Source: Alteromonas sp. MMG017
GTDB lineage: Bacteria > Pseudomonadota > Gammaproteobacteria > Enterobacterales > Alteromonadaceae
Reading direction: 5' to 3'
Assembly: GCF_018100795.1 (NCBI RefSeq)
Contig: NZ_JAGJDY010000018.1
Span: 1 to 36,242 of the forward strand
Length of the DNA: 36,242 nucleotides
Both the position numbers and the translations under genes were made by a program. The notes beneath the pieces are model-generated. The model had not been told where the DNA came from. It worked only from the letters and a program-made list of their open reading frames with translations, and did not search any database. This document shows, in pieces, positions 16,958 to 25,164 of this stretch (the stretch's first letter is position 1; each line of letters starts with the position of its first letter).

Positions 16958-19252
16958 TTAGAACTCGTAGTTTACCGTACCGGTCACATTACGGCCGTCA
17001 CCGATGTACATGAAGGCACCAGAGCGATAAGCTGCAGTCCAGTATTCTTCATCAAACAAGTTACCGATGTTAACACGGAACGTTAGTTTTTCAGATGCGT
17101 AGTAGTTAGCAAACAAGTTGAATACTTGATAATCAGGAACAACAATTGAGTATTCGCCAGTATTTGCGCTATAACCTGCTGCGGTGTCAGGCTGACCACC
17201 AAACATTTCAGACTTGTACGTGTAGTCACCACCAAACGCGAACTTCTCATTTGGTTGATAACGCAGTTGCAAGTAGAAGCTTTCGTCAGCAAAGTTACTT
17301 AACGCAAGGCCAATGTTAGATTCTGTGAAAGAGTCTAGTACTTCTGAGTCCATAAAGGCGGCAGATGCTTGAACACTGAACTTCTCAGTAATATCACCGC
17401 TAACACCAAATTCAACACCTTCAACACGGTTTTCACCCGTATTCAATGTACCAATAGTTGAGTAGTCATCTTCACCGATACTTTCATGAACATCGCTTTT
17501 CGTAATACGGAAGATTGACGCATTTGCCATCAACTTCTCATCAAATAACATCCATTTTGTACCGATTTCGATATTTTCAACATGCTCTGGATCGGCTTGT
17601 GCAGCTTGTTCAGGTGTACCACATAGGCCACCGTAACCACAGTTTGCACCAAGGTCAGACTCGCCGCCATTGATGTTCGTTGCTGTGCTGTAAGACGCGT
17701 ATACATTACCGTGTTCAGTAATGTCATACACTAAACCTAAATGACCGTTAAACAATTCATCAGAGAACTCATAAAGGTCGCTACTTGTTTGGTTACTGTA
17801 ATCGTAGCTGTCCATACGTAGGCCGAAGAACACGTCTAACTTATCAGTTAACGCAAAGGTATCCATGGCGTAAATTGCATAGGTTTCAATATCGAAAAGG
17901 GCATCTTCATCACCACGTTCAATGGTTCTGTCCATCAATGAACCGATGTTATCGATAAGGTTTCCATCACCGTCAACAATACAGTAGCTTTGTGATACGC
18001 CACGACGACCACCAAGTGCACAGTTAGTGTTTAGGTTTTCAATATTGAAAACACCGTTATCCACCGACTCATCGCTGTACTCAAAACCAAATACTAAACG
18101 GTGATCTAAGCCTGCAAATGACGTGTCCCAGAAAAGGTTAAATTGAGTCGTGAAGTAATCTACTTCTTGCCAGCCTTGGTGCGTGCTAAGTCGAAGCGTA
18201 TCTGCACCTGGTGCTGTTTCATCAGAATCATCACGGGTTGTCGCACTCATACCGGTTGTTACGTATTCGTTTTCAGTGTTACCTGCACGAGTCGCGTTGT
18301 AGAAACGAACATTGTCGCTAATTTCGTATTCGGTACGGAAGGTAAAGGTAGTGACTTCTGAGTTTTGGAAGTCATCATCTTGTGCATAAACAGGAATATC
18401 TTCTAACGGATAACCCGCATCACGGTCGTAGTAGCTACCCAAGTCAGGCTTATCTTCTGCATTAAGGTAATAAACATCACCAATGAAAGACAGTCTGTCG
18501 TTAGGGTTTAATACGTAAGAAAGCTGAACACCATCACGGCCACGTTCAATGCCTTCACGACCCGGCTTGTCTTCTTGAGACGTTAGTGCGTTAACACGAA
18601 TTGCACTGTTTTCCGTTAGCGTTTTGTTCAAATCTACAGTTAAGCGGGTGTGCTCGTCAGTACCAATGGCAGCATCAACACGACCAAAGTTATAACTAGT
18701 AGAGGCTTTTTTCGTAATGCTGTTTACTGCACCACCTGAAGAACCACGGCCTGCAAATGTTGAACTAGGGCCTTTAGTAATTTCAACGCGCTCGGTGGCG
18801 AAACTTTCACGGGTAGTCATACCTGGGTCACGCAAGCCATCAACAAACACGTCGCTGCGTGCTTCGTGGCCACGTATTACATAGCGATCACCAAAAGCAT
18901 TACCATTCTCACCTGTACCAAGAGTTACACCAGCTTGAGCAGCAAGAATATCTTTAAGGTCAGTTTTACCACTTTCTTGAATTTGGTCTTGCGTAAGAAC
19001 ACTAATGGTTTGTGGTGTATCAACAAGATCAGCTAAACGACGAGGATCGCCAGATTTGTCGTAGCGATAGATAGACTGTTGAACACCGTGGATACGGATA
19101 AGTTCAATTTCGTCTTGCTGCGCTTTACATTCAGCTTCTGTTTTATCTTTGCAGATTTCAGTTTCTTGGGTTTGTGCAAGTGCAGCACCGTGTCCGAAAG
19201 CTAAGGCCGCAGCAATGGTTTGTGCGCCCATCGTTAACGTTTTATTTTTCAT
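16958..19252 (-). CDS. TonB-dependent catecholate siderophore receptor (Fiu/PiuA type)
   Basis: A 764-residue outer-membrane receptor. A signal peptide (MGAQTIAAALAFGHGAALA) is followed by a TonB-box-like IELIRIHG. The plug domain has TPQTISVLTQDQIQESG, YVIRGHEARSDVFVDGLRD and GPSSTFAGRGSSGGAVN. The 22-strand barrel ends in VTGTVNYEF with the terminal Phe needed for outer-membrane insertion. I start it at the ATG at 19252, preceded by AGGGA. A longer frame from 19327 would begin inside the Fur box and is rejected. Position beside piuC and the Fur box point to iron-starvation-induced uptake of catecholate ferric siderophores or related compounds. A Cys pair in the N-terminal CKDKTEAEC is likely a disulfide. 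Confidence 0.92.
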   Translation of the reverse strand: MKNKTLTMGAQTIAAALAFGHGAALAQTQETEICKDKTEAECKAQQDEIELIRIHGVQQSIYRYDKSGDPRRLADLVDTPQTISVLTQDQIQESGKTDLKDILAAQAGVTLGTGENGNAFGDRYVIRGHEARSDVFVDGLRDPGMTTRESFATERVEITKGPSSTFAGRGSSGGAVNSITKKASTSYNFGRVDAAIGTDEHTRLTVDLNKTLTENSAIRVNALTSQEDKPGREGIERGRDGVQLSYVLNPNDRLSFIGDVYYLNAEDKPDLGSYYDRDAGYPLEDIPVYAQDDDFQNSEVTTFTFRTEYEISDNVRFYNATRAGNTENEYVTTGMSATTRDDSDETAPGADTLRLSTHQGWQEVDYFTTQFNLFWDTSFAGLDHRLVFGFEYSDESVDNGVFNIENLNTNCALGGRRGVSQSYCIVDGDGNLIDNIGSLMDRTIERGDEDALFDIETYAIYAMDTFALTDKLDVFFGLRMDSYDYSNQTSSDLYEFSDELFNGHLGLVYDITEHGNVYASYSTATNINGGESDLGANCGYGGLCGTPEQAAQADPEHVENIEIGTKWMLFDEKLMANASIFRITKSDVHESIGEDDYSTIGTLNTGENRVEGVEFGVSGDITEKFSVQASAAFMDSEVLDSFTESNIGLALSNFADESFYLQLRYQPNEKFAFGGDYTYKSEMFGGQPDTAAGYSANTGEYSIVVPDYQVFNLFANYYASEKLTFRVNIGNLFDEEYWTAAYRSGAFMYIGDGRNVTGTVNYEF

Positions 19253-19316
19253 AGTGTGGTTTCCCTGTGTGTGTAGGCGCCGAAGTGTATGCAAACTGTA
19301 AACGAATGTAAATACT

Positions 19317-19335
19317 AATGAGAACAATTCTCAAT
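19317..19335. promoter_or_regulatory. Fur box of the siderophore receptor operon
   Basis: AATGAGAACAATTCTCAAT is a near-perfect 19-bp palindrome (GAGAA/TTCTC core). It lies 65 nt upstream of the receptor ATG at 19252 and fits gammaproteobacterial Fur operators. It should repress the receptor-piuC operon when iron is plentiful. Confidence 0.8.
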
Positions 19336-19603
19336 AAATAAGTAGTAATGAATATGATATAAATATGTAGAAAGGCAGCTAGGTAGACCGCCAGGTAATG
19401 GGTAGCTACCCAGTTAGCTATATAGGCAGGTAGCAATGCGATGAATGTTTACTGCTCAATGAATTATTCAACGCCTAGATATACGCTTAAGAAGAAAAAC
19501 TGGCGGGTGCCGCAAGGCGCAGCTACATCAAAAGTAAGCACCTTGCGCTTCTGCGGCAAAAGTGATGAAAGCTCAGAAGTTATGGTCGGTAATTTTGCTA
19601 ATG
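19336..19603. other. Intergenic region between sensor kinase and receptor
   Basis: No gene is supported here; a plus-strand frame at 19441-19692 overlaps the kinase 3' end and has no ribosome site. An imperfect hairpin pairs TGCCGCA (19508-19514) with TGCGGCA (19552-19558). On the minus strand it is followed by CAGTTTTTCTTCTT, so it may be the kinase operon terminator. Short AGGTAG/GGTAGC words repeat around 19378-19435. Confidence 0.4.
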
Positions 19604-21910
19604 CTAGGCTATGGGGAAAGTGGCAGTCACTAGCACACCACTTCTATCCTCTTTATTTGAAAGGGACAGTGAACCCTTGTGAAACGCGATAATTATATCA
19701 GCGATATATAATCCCAATCCTAAGTGTGGAGAGCTTTCAGATTGCTGAGCTTCCCCTTCAGGGCGAACTGATACCATCGATTGTACGAGTTGTTGTTTCA
19801 TTCCTTCGGGCAATAGGGGGCCGGGGTTGCTTACGGTGAGAATAATTCTTTTATCTTTGGCATAAACCGCGACGTCTATGATGTTGTCGGGTTGACTAAA
19901 ATCTACTGCGTTAGAAATGATTTTATCGAACATTTGCGCAATAAGATCGGGAGCACCCTTTAGCATCGCGGCGTCTGGTGGACACGATAGTGCAAACTGC
20001 CTATCGGTATAAGCATGTTGATACCCACCCACACAGCCTTTAATCACGTCAATCATGTTGAAGGTGGTCACATCTTCCTGCGCAATAGCTTGCTCTAAGC
20101 GGGTGGCTTCACTCATAGCATTTAAAATGGAACTTAGCCGGCTGATACCAGACTGAGCACGTTGAACGAAAATATCTTGCTGAGCACTGTTTTGCACCAC
20201 AGCGTTGGCTTGCGCTTCTTGACTAGCGCTGGTAGAGGCACTGGCTTGAACACTCACTTGAGACAAGGCATCAAGAGACGACTTTACCACGGCGATTGGG
20301 GTTCTAAGTTCATGGGAAAGCCGAGAGGCCATGTTCTCTAAATAGGAGTTATATTGCTGCAATCGCGATAAAACATCTGAAAATGCCCGCGACAAATCGC
20401 CAATTTCATCACCCTCTTTGGCAATAGGTAATTTACCGACAATCTTTCCATTGGCATCAATAATGGCTTCGGTGTTATCTCGAAGTCGCCTGATACGGTT
20501 GGATATCCTGCTGGCGAAAAGCAATAAGCCTAGGGTACCTAGTATCATTACGGCCAAAATAACGTGAAAAAGCTGCTCTAAAGCGCGGTTTCTTAATGTG
20601 CGTATACCGTTTGTGGTTTGCTCTACCACCACGGCACCCATCACCGCGCCCTCAATAAAAATAGGGTAAGCGGCAGACACAACCACGGCTTTGTTATCAG
20701 GGGTTAAGCGCCATAATGAATCCGGTTGACCATTAAGGGCTAAACCAATGTCTCGGCCCGCCAACGCATAGGCATCCTCTAGTTCATCCACAAAATCAGC
20801 GGGTGGCTTAGTGAGAATATGGTAATACAAGGGCAGTAACCAATGGGTTTCTACCCAGCGCCATATCAGGTTTTCGCTTGCTTCTCGCTTGGCAGTATTT
20901 AGGCCGGAAGCCGTTTGTATATCGCCTGCTCGCGCCAATACCCGCTTATGATTGTCTATCACCCATACGCGGGAGTCGGCATATTTTAGCCCTGCTAATA
21001 TGCGCTCAATTTCGGGTGACGGTGTTACTACCGTGCCTAGTTCATCAATGTTATTGGTGTTGGCGGTACCAATCGCGTAGCGCTTCTGCCTTGTTACCGG
21101 GTCGTCTACATCAACAATGGCAAAGGCGAGTGCGCCAGACGTCATGGAAAGGGGGAAACGAAGTTCAATATTGTAGCCAGCAGCGGTTTCTTGCCAGCGC
21201 CCTTGAATACTTAACGCATTTTCCACCGCGCGATTCGTTGCGCCAGACTCTGCTAATTTAAATGCATTTACCCAGCCACTTTCATAGGGGGCTACCACAT
21301 ATCGAGCTAGGTCACCTGCTGGGGTTTGCATACCAATAAGTAAATGGTCTCCCCGTTCTACACTTAAACTATTTGCCTGTCGCCACAGCAAGGTATCGTC
21401 GGTGACGTTGAACATGGCATACAGGAACTGATCATACCGGCCCACCATATGCTCGAATGAAAGGCTTGTTTCATTGCCCTCGCTAGCGGCGTCCTTATTC
21501 TCGCTAGCGGTGCCCTTGTTCTCGCTAGCGGCGCTTTGGGTTCCGTCGTTAGTTTGCGCGCTAGTAAAGCGCTCAACAATTTCGTTAGCGCCATAGTGGG
21601 TAAGCAAGTCGTCAACTTGTTGCCAATCGTTTAGCTCACCATCAAGTTGAATAGGATAGGGAATAGGAGGGGCGTATAAATCAGTGCCTGGGCGAACGTC
21701 TTTTAAATAGGCCGATTCGCTGTCGAATAATGCAGGGCGCTCATGTAGTGCGGTGGCAACAGCCCGTGCCGTACCAATCATGGTTTGCTCTTGACCGGTG
21801 CGAAGGTATTGCTCTAGCTCCCATACGTAATTATACCCAAGGTAGGGAATAGCAAAAAAGAACAGCGACAGTACAAGCAGCTGTAAGCGTATGGAGAACC
21901 TTAATCGCAT
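19604..21910 (-). CDS. pdsS: Sensor histidine kinase of the 'proteobacterial dedicated sortase system' type
   Basis: A 768-residue membrane kinase. TM1 lies at about 8-30 and TM2 at about 446-467, with a HAMP-like region at 468-525. The dimerisation helix has RLSHELRTPIAVV with phospho-acceptor His533, and the ATPase domain ends in GLGLYIADIIIAFH. The periplasmic sensor begins with PIQLDGELNDWQQVDD (85-101) and includes GRWQETAAGYNIELRFPLS (237-255). Both are hallmarks of CBM9/DOMON-like carbohydrate-binding folds, and a Cache-like segment follows (about 305-435). A 7-residue tandem repeat at about 128-147 lies in the sensor. The regulator gene is 12 nt upstream. The family link is from memory; no sortase or LPXTG gene is in this window. 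Confidence 0.8.
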   Translation of the reverse strand: MRLRFSIRLQLLVLSLFFFAIPYLGYNYVWELEQYLRTGQEQTMIGTARAVATALHERPALFDSESAYLKDVRPGTDLYAPPIPYPIQLDGELNDWQQVDDLLTHYGANEIVERFTSAQTNDGTQSAASENKGTASENKDAASEGNETSLSFEHMVGRYDQFLYAMFNVTDDTLLWRQANSLSVERGDHLLIGMQTPAGDLARYVVAPYESGWVNAFKLAESGATNRAVENALSIQGRWQETAAGYNIELRFPLSMTSGALAFAIVDVDDPVTRQKRYAIGTANTNNIDELGTVVTPSPEIERILAGLKYADSRVWVIDNHKRVLARAGDIQTASGLNTAKREASENLIWRWVETHWLLPLYYHILTKPPADFVDELEDAYALAGRDIGLALNGQPDSLWRLTPDNKAVVVSAAYPIFIEGAVMGAVVVEQTTNGIRTLRNRALEQLFHVILAVMILGTLGLLLFASRISNRIRRLRDNTEAIIDANGKIVGKLPIAKEGDEIGDLSRAFSDVLSRLQQYNSYLENMASRLSHELRTPIAVVKSSLDALSQVSVQASASTSASQEAQANAVVQNSAQQDIFVQRAQSGISRLSSILNAMSEATRLEQAIAQEDVTTFNMIDVIKGCVGGYQHAYTDRQFALSCPPDAAMLKGAPDLIAQMFDKIISNAVDFSQPDNIIDVAVYAKDKRIILTVSNPGPLLPEGMKQQLVQSMVSVRPEGEAQQSESSPHLGLGLYIADIIIAFHKGSLSLSNKEDRSGVLVTATFPIA
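21479..21541. repeat. Three 21-bp tandem repeats inside the sensor kinase gene
   Basis: The unit CTCGCTAGCGG plus 10 variable bases occurs three times in a row, at 21479-21499, 21500-21520 and 21521-21541. It encodes imperfect 7-residue repeats with the core ASEN or ASEG on the minus strand. A copy-number change would keep the frame and alter the length of a periplasmic linker. Confidence 0.75.
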
Positions 21911-21922
21911 GTTAGCAATACC

Positions 21923-22612
21923 TTACAACTGCCATCGATACCCCATACCGTAAACAGTATCTATGTGGTCGAATTGGGGGTCTAATTGAATGAATTTTTT
22001 GCGCATGCGTTTTATATGAGAAGTAATGGTGGTGTCGTCTACCACCATGCGCGACTCATCCATTAATTGTTGTCTGCTTTTTACGTGGCCCGGGTGTTTA
22101 ATCAGCGCGTGCAACATCCAAAACTCGGTTACGGTTAAGGCAACGGGTTCTGTGCCCCAACTTACCGTCATGCGTGAGGCGTCTACTTTTAATTCACCTA
22201 TACGAAGCTCGTCTTTTTGTTCAACAGGGGCTGACATTAAATCACTTCGCCTGAAAAGCGCGGCGATACGGGCAAGTAAGTGTGCCATACTGATATCTTT
22301 AGTTAAGTAGTCGTCAGCACCCATGCGAAGCCCACTGATGGTGTCTACATCGTTGTCTCTTGCAGTAAAAAAGATAATAGGCAAGGTAGGTGACAACCCT
22401 CGCAATTGCTGGCATAGCAAGAAACCGCCTTCCATTTCTTCTTTTAAACCAATATCAATAATGGCTAAATCTGGAAGAGCTTCGTTAAACGCCTGAGTGG
22501 CCGAGGGGCGATCTTCAAATGCATTAACTTTGTAGCCTTGTGCCCTTAAGGCAACAAGGTAGTTTTCTCTTATAGCAGCATCATCTTCTACTAGCGCAAT
22601 TGTTTTAGGCAT
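21923..22612 (-). CDS. pdsR: OmpR-family response regulator (PdsR type)
   Basis: A 229-residue transcription factor. The receiver domain has the acidic pair at 10-11, phospho-acceptor Asp53 in LAIIDIGLK, the switch residue in FFTARDND, and the conserved lysine in DDYLTKDIS. A winged-helix DNA-binding domain follows, with ALTVTEFWMLHALIKHPGHVKSRQQL and TTITSHIKRMRKKF, ending in VYGMGYRW. It lies directly upstream of and on the same strand as the kinase gene, so the two form one operon. Its likely targets are envelope or surface-protein genes, if the dedicated-sortase-system assignment is right. The ribosome site is weak (AAGAG). Confidence 0.88.
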   Translation of the reverse strand: MPKTIALVEDDAAIRENYLVALRAQGYKVNAFEDRPSATQAFNEALPDLAIIDIGLKEEMEGGFLLCQQLRGLSPTLPIIFFTARDNDVDTISGLRMGADDYLTKDISMAHLLARIAALFRRSDLMSAPVEQKDELRIGELKVDASRMTVSWGTEPVALTVTEFWMLHALIKHPGHVKSRQQLMDESRMVVDDTTITSHIKRMRKKFIQLDPQFDHIDTVYGMGYRWQL

Positions 22613-22791
22613 GAATTCTACTCTTAATCATTCTTTACACTACTATACCTTGGCAAAAGCGCCTGTGCCTGAGTTCGGCGCAAATTCCATAAAGTCGCCC
22701 GCTTTTCGCCATATTTGCCATTAAACAAAATAGCTTTTCCATTATTGTGCCCTGATATTGCCTTGTCTGCTTGGTTAACTATATCTGTGCT

Positions 22792-22881
22792 TGGGAAGAC
22801 AGATTGACTCAAGTATGACTCACTTTGGTACGCCAACCCCTTGCACTGTGCCTAGCCCCCAACTAGGTGCAGTGCTTTTTT
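22792..22881 (+). ncRNA. Candidate small RNA ending in a strong terminator
   Basis: A plus-strand terminator at 22843-22881 has no plus-strand gene ahead of it; the nearest upstream gene is on the minus strand. A possible promoter is TTGCCT (22758-22763), 16 nt, then TATATC (22780-22785), which would give a transcript of about 90 nt. The start and the existence of the RNA are inferred; I do not recognise a known family. Confidence 0.4.
22843..22881 (+). terminator. Strong orphan Rho-independent terminator
   Basis: GCACTGTGCCTAG (22843-22855) pairs fully, with two G-U wobbles, with CTAGGTGCAGTGC (22863-22875). The loop is CCCCCAA and a run of six T follows. The polarity is plus, opposite to the adjacent regulator gene. 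Confidence 0.85.
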
Positions 22882-23144
22882 ATACATCTATTTTCAGTTA
22901 AGCCTCTTTTATCTAAGTCAGCCGGCCCTCGTTCTGGTCACGTTTCTCTTGCGATAAATAGTCTGTAGTCAGCTAATTATCAGGCACAAAACGAGCTATG
23001 CCCCGCAGTATGCAAAAGTCCTATATTAAGGGTTCGATAAACAAATCGATAAGAGCAGCAAAATAATCGGCAAGTACAGGGGAGTGGCAGACAGAGAGGG
23101 CAATAAATGTGGCATAATTGTCTCCTTTTTTATGAAGTCTTTAA

Positions 23145-23297
23145 ATTAGTGATAGCATTGGCGGAATAGGCACTAAATGCCCCTGTTGCGGCAAGGGTTG
23201 AATTAATCGCATTTGCCAGCACTATGCTTTAAACATTCTGGCGGTAGGTATGCCGTCATATTATCACTGTTGTCGGTGTATCATGACTGATTGGTAA
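23145..23297 (+). pseudogene. Possible decayed zinc-ribbon mini-ORF
   Basis: One reading frame encodes the knuckle KCPCCGKG at about 23175-23198 and, 20 codons further on, begins PSYYHCCRCIMTDW (23253-23294) before a TAA. A TGA at 23199-23201 interrupts the frame and no ATG is found upstream. Two closely spaced Cys knuckles of zinc-ribbon form suggest a remnant of a small zinc-binding protein. It could be chance. The remainder of 22613-23392 shows no other gene I can support. Confidence 0.25.
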
Positions 23298-23392
23298 TCA
23301 CCTCAACTGAATTTAAAGCGCATTTGATTTACAGCAGGCTCTCGATTTATAGAGCTTTCGATTGACAGGGGCTCCATTCATGGAGGCCTTAA

Positions 23393-24349
23393 ATGACGAG
23401 CAACTTACGAGCAACATACGGGCAGCACATGAAAGCGTTGGATATATCAGGCTTAACCAAAACCTATAAAGGTGGCGTACAGGCGCTTAAAGGCGTCGAT
23501 CTCACTGTTGATAAAGGGGATTTTTTCGCCCTGCTTGGCCCCAATGGTGCGGGTAAATCTACCACCATCGGTATTATTAGCTCTTTAGTTAATCAAACCG
23601 ATGGCAAGGTATCGATTTTTGGTTACGACCTTCATACTCAAAAAGAGCAAGCCAAAGCGTGTATTGGCCTAGTGCCACAGGAATTCAACTTCAATCAGTT
23701 CGAAACCGTGATGCAAATTGTGCTCAACCAAGCCGGTTATTACGGTGTGCCACGAAGCATTGCGAAAGAACGGGCACAGAAGTATTTAGCCCAGCTCGAT
23801 TTGTGGGAAAAACGAGATGCCAGAGCTCGTGAACTATCAGGCGGTATGAAGCGCAGGCTAATGATTGCTCGTGCCCTTATGCACGAGCCTCGTTTATTGA
23901 TACTTGATGAGCCTACCGCTGGCGTAGATATAGAAATCCGTCGTTCAATGTGGGGCTTCTTAGAAGAGATTAACCGCCAAGGTATTACCATTATCTTAAC
24001 CACGCATTATCTGGAAGAAGCAGAAATGCTGTGTCGCAATATTGCCATCATTAACAAAGGCACCATTGTGGAAAACACCAGTATGAAGGCGCTATTGTCG
24101 AAATTGAATACAGAAACGTTTGTGCTGGACATAAATCTTGGTCAACAAAAACCGCACTTGACCGGCTACGAGAGCCGTTTACTTGACGACCATACGTTGG
24201 AAGTTGATGTGGAAAAGGCAGAAGGCTTAAACCCGGTTTTTGCTCAATTAACCGAGCAAGGCATTCAAGTTCTGAGTATGCGTAATAAATCAAACCGATT
24301 AGAAGAGCTGTTTGTACGTTTGGTTGAAACGGCAAAGGCAGAGGGTTAA
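23393..24349 (+). CDS. yadG: ABC transporter ATP-binding protein YadG
   Basis: A 318-residue ATPase of an ABC-2 type exporter. Walker A is GPNGAGKST at 49-57, the Q-loop lies in LVPQEFNFNQ, the signature is LSGGMKRR at 148-155, Walker B is LLILDEP at 168-174, and the switch His is in LTTHYLEEAEML. The C-terminal 80 residues are the family's accessory domain. GGAGG at 23382-23386 supports the first ATG; a second start 12 codons later (MKALDISGL) matches where E. coli YadG homology begins. The gene is 2 nt from the permease gene. yadG-yadH lie upstream of panC-panB-folK-pcnB in E. coli too, which supports orthology. The exported substrate is unknown. Confidence 0.9.
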   Translation: MTSNLRATYGQHMKALDISGLTKTYKGGVQALKGVDLTVDKGDFFALLGPNGAGKSTTIGIISSLVNQTDGKVSIFGYDLHTQKEQAKACIGLVPQEFNFNQFETVMQIVLNQAGYYGVPRSIAKERAQKYLAQLDLWEKRDARARELSGGMKRRLMIARALMHEPRLLILDEPTAGVDIEIRRSMWGFLEEINRQGITIILTTHYLEEAEMLCRNIAIINKGTIVENTSMKALLSKLNTETFVLDINLGQQKPHLTGYESRLLDDHTLEVDVEKAEGLNPVFAQLTEQGIQVLSMRNKSNRLEELFVRLVETAKAEG

Positions 24350-24351
24350 AC

Positions 24352-25164
24352 ATGAATTCACAGGCAAACACACAGTCTGACGAAAAGATTGGCTGGTTCA
24401 AACAAAACTATGTGGCGCTAACCACCATTTGGATAAAAGAGTGCACTCGCTTTTTACGCATTTGGATCCAAACCTTAGTGCCACCCGCTATTACCATGAG
24501 CTTGTATTTCGTGATATTTGGCAGCCTTATCGGTAACCGAATAGGCGAAATGGGCGGGTTTTCTTACATGGAGTTTATCGTTCCAGGTTTGATCATGATG
24601 TCGGTCATTACCAACTCATACGCAAATGTATCCTCGTCTTTTTTCAGTGCTAAGTTTCAGCGCAATATTGAAGAATTACTGGTCTCTCCTGTGCCCACAT
24701 CGGTGATCATTTTAGGTTTTGTTGGGGGCGGTGTAGCAAGAGCAGTGCTAATTGGCATTATTGTTACCTTGGTATCGCTGTTCTTTGTTGATGTGCAAAT
24801 ACACCACATTGGTATCATTATTCTTACGGTACTACTTACCTCATCACTGTTTTCTACCGCAGGGTTAATTAACGCTATTTTTGCTAAAACTTTCGATGAC
24901 ATTAGTGTTGTACCCACTTTCGTTTTAACACCGTTAACCTACCTTGGTGGCGTATTCTACTCACTCAGCTTACTACCAGAGTTTTGGCAGTGGGTGAGCA
25001 AGGCCAACCCTGTTGTGTATATGGTGAATGGTTTCCGCTACGGATTCTTAGGTGTTTCAGATGTTGACGTTACCTTATCGTTAGCATTATTGGTGGGCTT
25101 CAATATTGTGCTGTTTGCTGTTGCTTATTACCTGCTTAAAACGGGCAAAGGAATACGTAGTTAA
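24352..25164 (+). CDS. yadH: ABC-2 type permease YadH
   Basis: A 270-residue inner-membrane permease with six hydrophobic helices. The ABC-2 membrane signature is clear: RFLRIWIQTLVPPAITMSLYFVIFG, MEFIVPGLIMMSVITNSYANVSSSFF, the coupling segment KFQRNIEELLVSPVPTSVIILG, and TPLTYLGGVFYSLSLLPEFW with VVYMVNGFRYGFLG. It partners the YadG-type ATPase encoded 2 nt upstream. The stop overlaps the start of the next gene (TAATG), so the methyltransferase gene is translationally coupled to the transporter. Confidence 0.9.
   Translation: MNSQANTQSDEKIGWFKQNYVALTTIWIKECTRFLRIWIQTLVPPAITMSLYFVIFGSLIGNRIGEMGGFSYMEFIVPGLIMMSVITNSYANVSSSFFSAKFQRNIEELLVSPVPTSVIILGFVGGGVARAVLIGIIVTLVSLFFVDVQIHHIGIIILTVLLTSSLFSTAGLINAIFAKTFDDISVVPTFVLTPLTYLGGVFYSLSLLPEFWQWVSKANPVVYMVNGFRYGFLGVSDVDVTLSLALLVGFNIVLFAVAYYLLKTGKGIRS

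Noticed and set aside
19253..19327. N-terminal extension of the TonB receptor from ATG 19327
   Set aside because: That start lies inside the Fur palindrome, and the signal peptide and ribosome site fit ATG 19252.
19441..19692. Plus-strand 83-codon frame between receptor and kinase genes
   Set aside because: No ribosome site, it overlaps the 3' end of the kinase gene, and its composition is not protein-like.
22624..22836. Minus-strand 70-codon frame directly upstream of the response regulator gene
   Set aside because: It can only start at TTG with the G-rich run touching the start codon, it contains no in-frame ATG, and no family is recognised. It could be real but is not supported.
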